From Schaedlerella sp. (GTDB lineage: Bacteria; Bacillota; Clostridia; Lachnospirales; Lachnospiraceae), in the NCBI GenBank assembly GCA_020024595.1, contig JAHHTO010000018.1, positions 1 to 24,619 on the forward strand: a stretch of DNA of 24,619 bases, read 5' to 3'. The notes beneath the pieces are model-generated. The model searched no databases, had not been told where the DNA came from, and saw only the letters and a program-made list of their open reading frames with translations. Both the position numbers and the translations under genes were made by a program. The first letter of the stretch is position 1. Each line of letters starts with the position of its first letter. Shown here one piece after another: positions 1 through 8,498 of this stretch.

Positions 1-169
1 ATACAACCTGAATAATTCCAGAGCGGTCACGAACATCCACGAATACCAGTCCACCCTTATTGCGGTTTTTTTGTACCCATCCCATTATAGTCACCTTTTC
101 CCCCGTGTTTGCCGCAGAAAGTTCCGCGCAACGATGAGTTCGATGTAATCCTTTCATTGACTCTGCCAT
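1..169 (-). CDS. aspS: Aspartyl-tRNA synthetase, N-terminal part (cut by window edge)
   Basis: Class II aminoacyl-tRNA synthetase that charges tRNA-Asp (or tRNA-Asp/Asn) in the cytoplasm. Only the first 56 codons are present. They read MAESMKGLHRTHRCAEL and continue into an OB-fold anticodon-binding start with GWVQKNRNKGGLVFVDVRDR, typical of bacterial AspRS residues 20-50. The ATG at 169 follows a GAGGAAAAATC ribosome binding site. It lies 50 bases after the hisS stop on the same strand, the usual hisS-aspS pair of Firmicutes, so it is probably the last gene seen of the relA operon. The catalytic core is outside the window, so whether this is the discriminating or non-discriminating type cannot be judged. 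Confidence 0.95.
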   Translation of the reverse strand, partial: MAESMKGLHRTHRCAELSAANTGEKVTIMGWVQKNRNKGGLVFVDVRDRSGIIQVV

Positions 170-219
170 GATTTTTCCTCTTTTCTATTCTCTGTTATTT
201 TAATACAATTTTCGTAATA

Positions 220-1476
220 TCACTGTTTCTCACAGTATACTTCCACGATATCCGTATATCCTTGCTGAGCTAACTGCTCTTTCTGGAACTTCTTATTCTT
301 TTTCATATTGGCAATCATAACCTGCAACCCCTCTGCACGGTCTTTCCTTGCCTGTTCCAGTACATGTAATAATTCTGTCTGCGGCAATTTCTTTTCCAGA
401 AGGTACGCTCTCTTTTGTCGTTTTGTCGGGATTTGATATCCACGCTCCAACAACAACATAACAATCCGCTCAAATCCAATAGAAAATCCGACTGCCGGAG
501 TATTCTGTCCGGTAAACTTTCCGATCATTTCATCATAACGACCACCGCCGCCTACAGAACCTCCAAATTCATCCATGGATATTTCAAAAATGGTTCCTGT
601 ATAATAGGACATTCCTCTCACAAGTGTTGGATCAAAACTGATTTCAAATTCTGCTTCTTTCGCACTCTCCACACTGGTAATAATCATCTCTAACGACTCT
701 GCTGCATCTTCTGGAAGATAACCCGCAAGTTTCTCTTTACACCAACGTACTCCCTCCACATCATTTGTAATCTCTTCAAAAATCTGGAGATACTTATGAA
801 TTACTTCTTTTTCATAACCATTCTCCTCTAATTCTTTCTGTACTCCATCCAATCCAATCTTGTCCATTTTATCCAAAGTGATAAAAACATGGTCATATTC
901 ACTCTCTGCAAATCCACTGTAGGCTGCCATTGCCTTTAAAAACCGGCGATCATTAATACGAATGGTAAAATTATGAAAATCCAGTTTACCAAGCAGTGTA
1001 GAGGTTGCCAGAATCAGCTCAATTTCCGCCAGATTGGAAGGCTCACCCAGTATATCAATATCGCACTGCATGAACTGACGGAACCTTCCTCTCTGTGGAC
1101 GGTCCGCCCGCCATACATTTCCCATCTGCAATGCTTTGAACGGGGAGGGCAATTCATTTGCATTATTTGCATAATACCTCGACAATGGAACAGTCAGATC
1201 ATAACGCAGACCACCATCTACCAGATCTGCCTCCTCCTGAACCTGGTCTAACTTCAACTTCTCACCACGCTTTAAAATCTTAAAAATCAACTTTTCATTA
1301 TCTCCCCCCTGCTTACTGCACAGGTTCTCAATATGCTCCACACACGGAGTCTCCATAGAGGAAAAACCAAACGCCTTGTAAGTATCCTTAATTAAGGAAA
1401 TCACATAATCACGAATTTCCATCTCCTCCGGCATCATGTCCTTCATCCCGGTAACCGGTTTCTTTTTTAACGCCAT
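220..1476 (-). CDS. hisS: Histidyl-tRNA synthetase (eukaryote/archaea-like subtype)
   Basis: Class II synthetase that charges tRNA-His. Motif 1 starts near GMKDMMPEEM (residues 10-19), motif 2 is RADRPQRGRFRQF (about 124-136), the histidine loop is RGMSYYTGTIFEI (about 285-297), and motif 3 contains GGGRYDEMIG and GFSIGFERIV. An upstream in-frame ATG at 1482 is only one base from the GGAG, so I start at the second ATG (1476), seven bases from GGAG, giving 418 residues. The segment LRYDLTVPLSRYY (90-102) resembles eukaryotic and archaeal HisRS (LRYDLTVPFARY) rather than the LRPEGTAG of E. coli-type enzymes. The C-terminal anticodon-binding domain is only about 70 residues and ends at IVEVYCEKQ, without the usual last strands. 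The start overlaps the hemZ stop by 10 bases, suggesting translational coupling. Confidence 0.95.
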   Translation of the reverse strand: MALKKKPVTGMKDMMPEEMEIRDYVISLIKDTYKAFGFSSMETPCVEHIENLCSKQGGDNEKLIFKILKRGEKLKLDQVQEEADLVDGGLRYDLTVPLSRYYANNANELPSPFKALQMGNVWRADRPQRGRFRQFMQCDIDILGEPSNLAEIELILATSTLLGKLDFHNFTIRINDRRFLKAMAAYSGFAESEYDHVFITLDKMDKIGLDGVQKELEENGYEKEVIHKYLQIFEEITNDVEGVRWCKEKLAGYLPEDAAESLEMIITSVESAKEAEFEISFDPTLVRGMSYYTGTIFEISMDEFGGSVGGGGRYDEMIGKFTGQNTPAVGFSIGFERIVMLLLERGYQIPTKRQKRAYLLEKKLPQTELLHVLEQARKDRAEGLQVMIANMKKNKKFQKEQLAQQGYTDIVEVYCEKQ

Positions 1477-2924
1477 AACCATTCTCCTTTTCTTTCTATC
1501 ATTTCATTTATCCGGCTTATATACGCCTCAATATTCTTCACATTTTCAACTCGAATCAGATTCGTCTCTTTTCCGTTGTTCAGACGTCTTTTTTCTGCCA
1601 GTACAATCTTGGTACTGGCACCTGCTCCCGCAGCTAGAATTGTCTGTTTTTCTTCCATAATAAGTATATTGTATATTCCGGCTTTGTCAACCTTTGCATA
1701 ACCAACATTTTCAAAATTACCGGCAATATTTTTCTGACGATATAAATAATAAGGAAGAAGCTCCATCTGTTTTGCAGCTTTGGTACTGTCTTCTATCATC
1801 CGTGCAATTTGATCGTGAATCGAATGATGACCTTCTCGGCTAAGTCTCGTCGCCCGCTTGATCGCCAACGAATGTACCGTCAAACTATCCGGTCGCAGTT
1901 TTTCGATCTGATACAAGGTATCCTGCATATCTTCTGCCGTCTCACCCGGAAGTCCGGCAATCAGATCCATATTGATATTATCAAATCCCAGCGCTCTTGC
2001 CATATAATAAATATCTTTCACATCCTGTACCGTATGCATTCGTCCGACCCGATCCAGCGTCTTCTGCTGCATAGTCTGAGGATTCACAGATATCCTCGTC
2101 ACTGGATGCTTCCGAATCACTTCCAGCTTCTCTCGCGTAATGCTATCCGGTCTGCCAGCTTCTACCGTATATTCCAATAAACTCGATACCGGAAATGCCT
2201 CCTCTATCGTCGTGAGCAGACGTTCCAACTGTGCTGCACTCAAGGAAGTTGGTGTCCCTCCGCCAATGTATATCGTATCCATTTGCTTTCCTGCTGCCAT
2301 CTTCCCAAGTGCACGAATCTCTTTACATAAAGCTTCCAAGTACTCATTCATCCGTTCTTTCCAGATACTCATCGGAGAAGAACTAAAAGAACAATAAGAA
2401 CAGATGCTTGGACAAAATGGAATCCCCACATACAGGCTAAATCCATCTGAATGTAGCCTTTCCAACAATTCTTTTTCTCGATTTGCAATCTGAACCGCCA
2501 GATTTGCTTTCTCGTCCGAGACATAATATTCTTCTTTTAGAAATTGTACTATTTCTTTTGCGCCTATATTCTTTTCCATTCGTTGCATCACTAACTTTGT
2601 CGGACGAACACCTGTTAACATTCCCCAGGCAAGCTCTTCTCCAGTATACTCACTCAAATACTGGTAAAGAAGCCTCGTCATCCTACGTTTCTTTTCCTGC
2701 ATTTCTCCTTCATTCGCAGTCTCTGTCTCTAAAATCCTACCAGAACAACCTGTTACCTGACTTTCATCAACGGAAAAGCAAGAGCCCCTGTTAAGCACTA
2801 GCTTTAAAAGAGGTTCTTGCTTCTCATCCACACGCTGACAAATCTCTGTATCTGGGAAGAACGCCTTCGTGACATGATATGCATTGTAGGTATACAGTGT
2901 TTCTTTACAGATAATTTCTATCAT
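1467..2924 (-). CDS. hemZ: HemZ-type radical SAM protein (annotated coproporphyrinogen dehydrogenase)
   Basis: Radical SAM enzyme of the HemN/HemW superfamily, HemZ branch, 485 residues. An N-terminal domain of about 160 residues special to HemZ precedes the iron-sulfur motif CPSICSYCSF (C171, C175, C178). It is followed by YIGGGTPTSL (SAM-binding glycine motif) and PQTMQQKTLDRVGRMH, both classical for the superfamily. ATG at 2924 has AAGAAGGG upstream. It lies 17 bases after the MBL-fold gene and overlaps hisS. The name implies oxygen-independent coproporphyrinogen III oxidation, but no other haem gene is visible here and the gene sits among translation and (p)ppGpp genes, so that activity is not established by context. 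Family membership is secure; the substrate is not. Confidence 0.88.
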   Translation of the reverse strand: MIEIICKETLYTYNAYHVTKAFFPDTEICQRVDEKQEPLLKLVLNRGSCFSVDESQVTGCSGRILETETANEGEMQEKKRRMTRLLYQYLSEYTGEELAWGMLTGVRPTKLVMQRMEKNIGAKEIVQFLKEEYYVSDEKANLAVQIANREKELLERLHSDGFSLYVGIPFCPSICSYCSFSSSPMSIWKERMNEYLEALCKEIRALGKMAAGKQMDTIYIGGGTPTSLSAAQLERLLTTIEEAFPVSSLLEYTVEAGRPDSITREKLEVIRKHPVTRISVNPQTMQQKTLDRVGRMHTVQDVKDIYYMARALGFDNINMDLIAGLPGETAEDMQDTLYQIEKLRPDSLTVHSLAIKRATRLSREGHHSIHDQIARMIEDSTKAAKQMELLPYYLYRQKNIAGNFENVGYAKVDKAGIYNILIMEEKQTILAAGAGASTKIVLAEKRRLNNGKETNLIRVENVKNIEAYISRINEMIERKGEWLWR

Positions 2925-2941
2925 GATGTACCCTTCTTATC

Positions 2942-3562
2942 TCATATAAATGGGTTATATTTTTTCTCCATTTCGATGGTTGTCATTGCTTCGTGCCCCG
3001 GATATACCTTCACATTCTCTGGCAATACCAAAAGCTTATCTTTCACAGAACGCACCAGCTTACTCGCACTTCCGGTCGGCAGATCCGCACGACCAATGGA
3101 TTCCTGAAACAATGTATCACCACTGAATAATACTTGTTCTTTTTCCAGATAATAGCAACATCCACCAATAGTATGTCCCGGTGTATAAATGACCTGAACT
3201 TTCATACCCGCAACTTCCAGAATCTGCCCGTCCTTCACATACGTTGCTCCTGAAAAAGTATAGCCTTCCCCATACATGGAAGATGCATTATACGAAGCAT
3301 TCTCCAACAGCACTCTCTCTTCTTCATGCGCATACACCGGAACTGGAAATTCCTGAAGAAATCCATCAATTCCCATAATATGATCAAAATGTCCATGTGT
3401 CAGCAATATAGCCTGTACGGTTATCCCTTGATCCTTAATATGTGAAACAATTTCTTCCTGATATACCCCCGGATCAATCAGAAAACTTTCCTTGGTCTCT
3501 TCATTTGTTACAAGATAACAATTCGTTGAAACCATTCCAATTACAAACTTTTCTATCTTCAT
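2942..3562 (-). CDS. MBL-fold metallo-hydrolase (glyoxalase II-like)
   Basis: Cytoplasmic metallo-beta-lactamase-fold hydrolase of the hydroxyacylglutathione hydrolase-like group, 206 residues from the chosen start. The metal motif THGHFDH gives H56, H58, D60 and H61; later ligands are in YTPGHTIGG, LFSGDTLF and YPGHEAMT, so both metal sites look complete. An open frame reaches 12 codons further upstream into relA, but the ATG at 3562 begins four bases after the relA stop with GGCGGGGTAG as a ribosome binding site, and MKIEKFVIGMVSTNCY is a typical family start. It lies between relA and hemZ, a common order in clostridia. The substrate is unknown; thioester hydrolysis is plausible from the family only. 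Confidence 0.9.
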   Translation of the reverse strand: MKIEKFVIGMVSTNCYLVTNEETKESFLIDPGVYQEEIVSHIKDQGITVQAILLTHGHFDHIMGIDGFLQEFPVPVYAHEEERVLLENASYNASSMYGEGYTFSGATYVKDGQILEVAGMKVQVIYTPGHTIGGCCYYLEKEQVLFSGDTLFQESIGRADLPTGSASKLVRSVKDKLLVLPENVKVYPGHEAMTTIEMEKKYNPFI

Positions 3563-3566
3563 TTTT

Positions 3567-5870
3567 CTACCCCGCCGTCCTCTCAATATCCATAACACCC
3601 TCTAGCTGACGCAGCTTCTCTATCAATCTGTTCAATTCCTCACGTCCACGCACGATAAAACCTAGCTCCAGTGTTGCTGTTCCCTTTTTACTCGTACGAA
3701 CATTCATAGATTTCACATCAATCTTCGCTTCTGTAAAAATCTTAGAAATCTCCATCAAAAGTCCCTGACGATCATTTGCATACATTTTTAGTTCCGCGAG
3801 ATACTTTCCTACATTCTCATTGTCATCATTGTTTTCCCATTCTGCATCAATCAGACGTTCTCGCTCTGTTGCTGAAAGATGCAACATATTGACACAATCT
3901 GTCCGATGAATCGACATTCCTCTTCCACGGGTCACAAATCCTACAATTTCATCTCCCGGCACCGGATTGCAACATTTAGAAAATCGAACCGCCATATCGT
4001 CAATCCCCTTGACTACAATTCCACTCTTAGATCTGCCGACATGCACAGTCTGATTACCGGCTCCGGACAATTTCGCAAGAATCGTCTCATCTGTAATCTC
4101 CTTCTTATGTTCCTTCTCGTATTCTTCAACGAGACGGTTCACAACCTGCCCTTCCTTTAACCCACCGTGACCGATTGCCGCCATCACGGCATCCCAGTCT
4201 CTGAAACCGTATTTTCGCTGTACACTCTGTTGATATTTAGGCTTTAGTATCTTACTTAAATTAACAGATTTTGCTTTACAATATGCTAGGATCAGCTCTC
4301 GACCACGTATAATATTTTCTTCTTTAAACTCTTTCTTAAACCACTGGTTAATCTTCGACTTCGCCTGCGGACTTTTGACAATATTCAACCAGTCACGGCT
4401 CGGTCCTCTGGAATTCTGAGAAGTCAAAATCTCAATACGATCGCCGTTCTGAATCTTATAATCAATATTTACTAATTTCCCATTAACTCTTGCACCAACC
4501 ATTTTATTGCCTACAGCACTATGAATGGCATAAGCAAAATCCACCGGCGTAGAGCCATTTGGCAGATTCTTCACATCTCCATTTGGCGTAAAGCAATATA
4601 CATCCTCGGCGAACAGATCCAAATCTCCTTTTAACAGACTTAAAAACTCTCTGTTGTCAGACATATCCCGCTGCCACTCCAGTATCTGGCGCAGCCAGTT
4701 CAGCTTCTCTTCCTGAGACTGCATACTCTTTGCCGCATCGTTGCCTTCTTTATACTTCCAGTGTGCCGCAATACCATATTCAGCCGTCTTATGCATCTCT
4801 TCCGTACGAATCTGAATCTCAAACGGCTGCCCTGACGGTCCCATCAGAGTCGTATGGAGAGACTGATACATATTAATCTTCGGCATGGCAATATAGTCCT
4901 TAAAACGCCCCGGAATCGGTGTATACATCTCATGAATCACTCCCAGAGCCGCATAGCAGTCCTTTACCGAATCCACAATGATCCGCACAGCGAACAAATC
5001 ATATACCTGATCCAACGTCTTATTCTGATTCACCATCTTCTTATAAATACTGAAGAAATGCTTCACACGTCCATAGACCTTTGCTTGAATATTTGCATTT
5101 TTCATATGTTTGGAAACTTCTGCCACGATCTGTTGCACAAATTCTTCCCGTTTGGTCTTCCGGTCGTTCAAATCCTGTACCAACTGCTGAAAAACTTCCG
5201 GCTGCAAATATTTCAACGACAAATCATCCAGTTCAATCTTAATCTTGGAAATTCCGAGACGCTGTGCGATCGGCGCATAAATATCCATCGTCTCTCTAGC
5301 TTTCTCCTGCTGCTTCTCCGGACGCATAAACTCCAGTGTCCGCATGTTGTGTAATCGATCTGCAAGCTTGATGATAATGACACGAATGTCTTTTGCCATT
5401 GCAAGAAACATCTTCCGCAGATTCTCTGCCTGAATCTCCAGTTTATCCTGAGAATAAGACAGCTGTCCAAGTTTGGTCACTCCGTCCACCAGAAGCGCAA
5501 CCTCTTCACCAAACTCCCTGCTCACATCCTCCAATGTCATTTCCGTATCTTCAACCGCATCATGAAGCATTCCTGCTACAATCGTTTCTTTATCCATCTC
5601 TAAATCTGCAAGAATAATCCCCACCCACAATGGATGGATAATATATGGCTCACCAGACTTTCGCACTTGATCTTTGTGTGCTTCAAAAGCCAAGTTATAA
5701 GCCTTTTCTATCATAGAAATATCCGCCGATGGATGGTACTTTCTCACTCTGTCAGTCAACGCCTGATATAGCTTTTCCGGATCCTGATAATCTTCCGGTG
5801 CTTTCACTGAATGACCGTCCACAATTTCGAGATTTTTATTAAGTAATGCATATTCTGGTGTTCCCGACAT
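3567..5870 (-). CDS. relA: Bifunctional (p)ppGpp synthetase/hydrolase Rel
   Basis: Long RelA/SpoT homologue, 767 residues, that makes and degrades (p)ppGpp during amino acid starvation on the ribosome. Domains in order: HD hydrolase (H65, H79, HD at 102-103 in MLHDAVEDTE), synthetase with PGRFKDYIAMPK and FEIQIRTEEMH, TGS domain starting VYCFTPNGDVKNLP, zinc-finger/RIS region with RFSKCCNPVPGDEIVGF, and a C-terminal ACT domain (about 690-765). Intact HD residues and the RFKD form of the RXKD loop indicate a bifunctional Rel preferring GTP/GDP, not an E. coli RelA-type synthetase. The ATG at 5870 has a GGGGGGAT site. A TATACT extended -10 lies about 90 bases upstream, so the operon relA > MBL > hemZ > hisS > aspS probably starts here. 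Confidence 0.97.
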   Translation of the reverse strand: MSGTPEYALLNKNLEIVDGHSVKAPEDYQDPEKLYQALTDRVRKYHPSADISMIEKAYNLAFEAHKDQVRKSGEPYIIHPLWVGIILADLEMDKETIVAGMLHDAVEDTEMTLEDVSREFGEEVALLVDGVTKLGQLSYSQDKLEIQAENLRKMFLAMAKDIRVIIIKLADRLHNMRTLEFMRPEKQQEKARETMDIYAPIAQRLGISKIKIELDDLSLKYLQPEVFQQLVQDLNDRKTKREEFVQQIVAEVSKHMKNANIQAKVYGRVKHFFSIYKKMVNQNKTLDQVYDLFAVRIIVDSVKDCYAALGVIHEMYTPIPGRFKDYIAMPKINMYQSLHTTLMGPSGQPFEIQIRTEEMHKTAEYGIAAHWKYKEGNDAAKSMQSQEEKLNWLRQILEWQRDMSDNREFLSLLKGDLDLFAEDVYCFTPNGDVKNLPNGSTPVDFAYAIHSAVGNKMVGARVNGKLVNIDYKIQNGDRIEILTSQNSRGPSRDWLNIVKSPQAKSKINQWFKKEFKEENIIRGRELILAYCKAKSVNLSKILKPKYQQSVQRKYGFRDWDAVMAAIGHGGLKEGQVVNRLVEEYEKEHKKEITDETILAKLSGAGNQTVHVGRSKSGIVVKGIDDMAVRFSKCCNPVPGDEIVGFVTRGRGMSIHRTDCVNMLHLSATERERLIDAEWENNDDNENVGKYLAELKMYANDRQGLLMEISKIFTEAKIDVKSMNVRTSKKGTATLELGFIVRGREELNRLIEKLRQLEGVMDIERTAG

Positions 5871-5911
5871 ATCAGTATCCCCCCGCTTCTCTTCCTGTAA
5901 AATATTTTAAT

Positions 5912-5947
5912 CTCTGATCGTTTCAGAGTATTATGCATGAGATGCAT
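5912..5947 (-). repeat. Two short inverted repeats in the relA leader
   Basis: CTCTGA and TCAGAG (5912-5917 and 5923-5928) can form a six-pair hairpin. ATGCAT-GAG-ATGCAT (5933-5947) is a 15-base interrupted palindrome. Both fall between the proposed -10 box and the relA ribosome binding site. They could be an operator or leader structure. Neither has a U-tract, so termination is unlikely. Confidence 0.35.
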
Positions 5948-5957
5948 TTTATTTTTT

Positions 5958-5966
5958 AGTATAGCA
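5958..5966 (-). promoter_or_regulatory. Probable relA promoter (extended -10)
   Basis: On the minus strand the sequence reads TGC-TATACT, an extended -10 box, just past the stop of the AllA-like gene. The -35 region 17 bases upstream (TGTGAA) is poor, as is common with extended -10 promoters. It gives a leader of about 80 bases before relA that contains two short inverted repeats. Confidence 0.5.
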
Positions 5967-5981
5967 TTTTTTATGCAAGAT

Positions 5982-6473
5982 TCACAGCACAATCTCAAAC
6001 TGCTCGTCTTCTTTCAAATCTACCACCGTACAGTCATTTACATACGTACACTCCGGCAAAATAATCATTGCCTGCAGTTCTTCTTCATGTACCGGAAGAG
6101 GTGCCAGATGCCAGATCGCAGTGTTGATCTTCACCAGTGTTCCCTTTGGTACAATAAAAGCCTTCGTCATATCCGGCAACGGTATACCTGCAGAAGCCGG
6201 AGCTACATGGATAATCATATCATCGTTTAATGGAAGGATCATTTCCGGTGTTGTATTATGATATTCTACCTGTGTAATCTTCATAGCCTCCGGCTTCTTT
6301 ACAAGAATCGGAGAAAATCCCACCCTCGTCATATAAGTCTCACTGATTCTGTCTGGAAAGAAACGGTGAATGTCTCCCTGAAGCGCATAACCTTCTGGAG
6401 TTGTCATAGAATAAAAGGTTCCAAATGGTGCAAATGTTTCATGAGTCAATTGTTTTGCTTTAATGATTCGCAT
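5982..6473 (-). CDS. AllA-like cupin (ureidoglycolate lyase family protein)
   Basis: 163-residue protein resembling the ureidoglycolate lyase (AllA) cupin family. The N terminus has THETFAPFGTF (10-20) like the AllA start, the centre has ITQVEYHNTTPEMILPLNDD (66-85), matching the AllA pattern of a short -hE.hp...q.fipl segment, and KINTAIWHLAPLP (115-127) carries the W-H pair found near the end of AllA. AllA releases urea from ureidoglycolate in purine catabolism, but no other allantoin gene is nearby, so the real substrate may be different. ATG at 6473 has GAAGGAGAG upstream. It lies between recJ and relA, where clostridia usually carry apt. Fold assignment is from motif resemblance and is moderately sure; function is not known. 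Confidence 0.65.
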   Translation of the reverse strand: MRIIKAKQLTHETFAPFGTFYSMTTPEGYALQGDIHRFFPDRISETYMTRVGFSPILVKKPEAMKITQVEYHNTTPEMILPLNDDMIIHVAPASAGIPLPDMTKAFIVPKGTLVKINTAIWHLAPLPVHEEELQAMIILPECTYVNDCTVVDLKEDEQFEIVL

Positions 6474-6581
6474 AGGTCATCTCTCCTTCTTTCATATCCA
6501 CTTTATCTGCAGATATGTTGCTTATGACAAGCTTATCACAATTAATGAATTTCTTCAATAAAACTTCACAGATGACATACA
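6474..6581 (-). promoter_or_regulatory. Spacer before the AllA-like gene with candidate promoter
   Basis: On the minus strand TTGAAG, a 17-base spacer and TAAGCT (after TGA) resemble a sigma-A promoter for the AllA-like gene. No hairpin terminator for recJ is evident, so readthrough from recJ is also possible. Confidence 0.3.
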
Positions 6582-8303
6582 TTACAAATTTTTTTGATAA
6601 TTGACCACTATTATCTGCATGGATTTCCGCCCCTTATACTCATTTATGGACGGATAGTATGTAAACGACATCTCGACACTCTGCTCCATCGTCTTCAAAC
6701 ATTCCTGCACCTCTCCGAAATAGACCGCTTCCATTCGATTTCCGCTGCGGTCTTCCACTTGAAACTTCAATACATTATGGTTCTTTCCGATAATCCGTGG
6801 CTGAATTACTTTTAAATTCTTCTCTGCAAAAAGAGGTTTCGGATTGCCTTTACCAAATGGTTCTAGAAGTTCCAGTTCATCAATAAGACCTTCTGTCACA
6901 TAAGAAAGAGGAAGCTGCATATCAATAGACACCTTTTCCGTCATATCCTCTTCTGTAAGATTTGCAAGTTCGTTGATCACTTGTCGAAAACGTTCCACAT
7001 TCTCTTCTTCCAGAGACAATCCTGCTGCCAACTTATGTCCACCAAACTTGGTAAACAATGCCCGGCACTTACACATTTCTTCAAACATATTATACGCTTC
7101 AATAGAGCGCCCAGAACCTTTGACACCGTCTTCTGCCTTCGTAAGCACAAATACCGGTCGATAATATCGCTCCCGAATTCTGCCGGCAATGATACCTGCT
7201 ATACTTTCATGACATTCCGGCAGATACACCACCAATACCTTATCCTCTTTCAACGAAGTAGTTTCAATCTGTTCGATTGCCTGTTCCACACCTTTTTCTG
7301 TCATTTCTTTTCGGCTATCATTGAGAGCTTTCAAATCCTCTGCGAGCATCACAGCGTCCCTGCGGTTTTGCGCACATAAAAGCCCCAGTGCACGTTTTGC
7401 CGTATCCAAACGTCCACTGGCATTGATGCATGGTCCCAATACGAAACCAATATGATAGGCATTAAGCCGCTCCACCGGAACCTGCGTACATTCTATCAGC
7501 GCCTTTAATCCTTCATTCCTTGTACGTTTTAACATTTCTAGTCCTTGTTTGACAAACACACGGTTCTCCCCCCGCAAATCCATCACATCCCCCACCGTCG
7601 CTATTGCTACATTTTCCATTAGATAATCAATATCATCCACATCCCTTTGCATTACCTCATACAAAGCTTCCACCACTTTATAAGCAACTGCCGCACCACA
7701 CAGACCTTTAAACGGATACTCGCAATCTGGACGATGTGGGTCTACAACCGCATCTGCCTGCGGAATCAGGTATTCTTTTTCTCCTCCCGCGTCCAGAAAT
7801 GGAATTTCATGATGATCTGTCACAATGATCGTCAGTCCTTGTTCTTTACCGTATGCAATTTCTTCTAGCGCCGCAATTCCGTTATCACATGTAATGATCG
7901 TATTGATTCCGTCTTCAATCGCACGGTCGATCAACTGCCTGTTCAGTCCGTATCCATCTTTGATTCTGTCTGGAATATCTGTATCCACATCTGCTCCAAG
8001 CTGTGACAGCCCCTCTTGCAGGATGTACGTTGCATTCACCCCATCAATGTCATAATCTCCGATAACACGGATGGCATCTCCACTACCGATTTTCTCAGAC
8101 AAAATCGCCACTGCACGGTCCATATCCTTCATCAACATTCCATCGTACAAATCTGCTATTGTCCCATTCAAATAGAAGTCCACTGCCTCATCACCGACTA
8201 CATCTCGATTTCGAATCAGTCTTGCAAGAATCGGAGAAATCTGATACTTCTCTCCAATTGACGCAAAATCCGCCTTTTTCATTGTAACAAACCACTTTTC
8301 CAT
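6582..8303 (-). CDS. recJ: Single-stranded-DNA-specific exonuclease RecJ
   Basis: 5'-3' single-strand exonuclease of recombination and repair, 573 residues from the chosen start. DHH phosphoesterase motifs are GDYDIDG (82-88, D83 and D85), TCDNG (D140) and DHHE (163-166). The DHHA1 half contains KGSGRS and FGGHKLAAG, and a C-terminal OB-like region follows. The frame opens 13 codons earlier at 8342, but the ATG at 8303 follows GTGGAGGAAATACGGAA, and the TATAAT box at 8344-8349 would place the RNA start near 8337, inside the longer form, so the shorter start is preferred. recJ has its own promoter after the secDF terminator. Its catalytic residues are intact. Confidence 0.95.
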   Translation of the reverse strand: MEKWFVTMKKADFASIGEKYQISPILARLIRNRDVVGDEAVDFYLNGTIADLYDGMLMKDMDRAVAILSEKIGSGDAIRVIGDYDIDGVNATYILQEGLSQLGADVDTDIPDRIKDGYGLNRQLIDRAIEDGINTIITCDNGIAALEEIAYGKEQGLTIIVTDHHEIPFLDAGGEKEYLIPQADAVVDPHRPDCEYPFKGLCGAAVAYKVVEALYEVMQRDVDDIDYLMENVAIATVGDVMDLRGENRVFVKQGLEMLKRTRNEGLKALIECTQVPVERLNAYHIGFVLGPCINASGRLDTAKRALGLLCAQNRRDAVMLAEDLKALNDSRKEMTEKGVEQAIEQIETTSLKEDKVLVVYLPECHESIAGIIAGRIRERYYRPVFVLTKAEDGVKGSGRSIEAYNMFEEMCKCRALFTKFGGHKLAAGLSLEEENVERFRQVINELANLTEEDMTEKVSIDMQLPLSYVTEGLIDELELLEPFGKGNPKPLFAEKNLKVIQPRIIGKNHNVLKFQVEDRSGNRMEAVYFGEVQECLKTMEQSVEMSFTYYPSINEYKGRKSMQIIVVNYQKNL

Positions 8304-8343
8304 TTCCGTATTTCCTCCACAATATCTACATTCACATGACACT

Positions 8344-8373
8344 ATTATACAATCATTATCTATAAAGAAACAA
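8344..8373 (-). promoter_or_regulatory. recJ promoter
   Basis: On the minus strand TTGTTT (8368-8373), an 18-base spacer and a perfect TATAAT (8344-8349). The predicted start of RNA is near 8337, giving a leader of about 34 bases to the ATG at 8303. Confidence 0.6.
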
Positions 8374-8427
8374 GCCCGGCTGTCACTCTAAGATCTGCAT
8401 AGGATACCACAAATACAATCAATTAAT

Positions 8428-8473
8428 AAAAAAGAGAGAAGATTACCTCTCACTTGGAAATCCTCTCTTTTTT
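8428..8473 (-). terminator. Rho-independent terminator after secDF
   Basis: AAAAAAGAGAG (8428-8438) pairs with CTCTCTTTTTT (8463-8473). Read on the minus strand the second arm ends in a run of T, 25 bases after the secDF stop. The structure is nearly symmetrical and could act on both strands. Confidence 0.75.
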
Positions 8474-8498
8474 ATAAAACAACGAAACATTCCGTTTT

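Noticed and set aside
3563..3598. MBL hydrolase starting inside relA
   Set aside because: The extra 12 residues (LWILRGRRGRK) do not fit the family and the later ATG has a site just behind the relA stop.
4854..5354. 166-codon plus-strand open frame inside relA
   Set aside because: Antisense to a well-conserved relA region, low-complexity His/Leu/Ile composition, no ribosome binding site.
8304..8342. RecJ starting 13 codons earlier with MSCECRYCGG
   Set aside because: The predicted RNA start from the TATAAT box falls inside this stretch, and a strong GGAGG lies before the later ATG.
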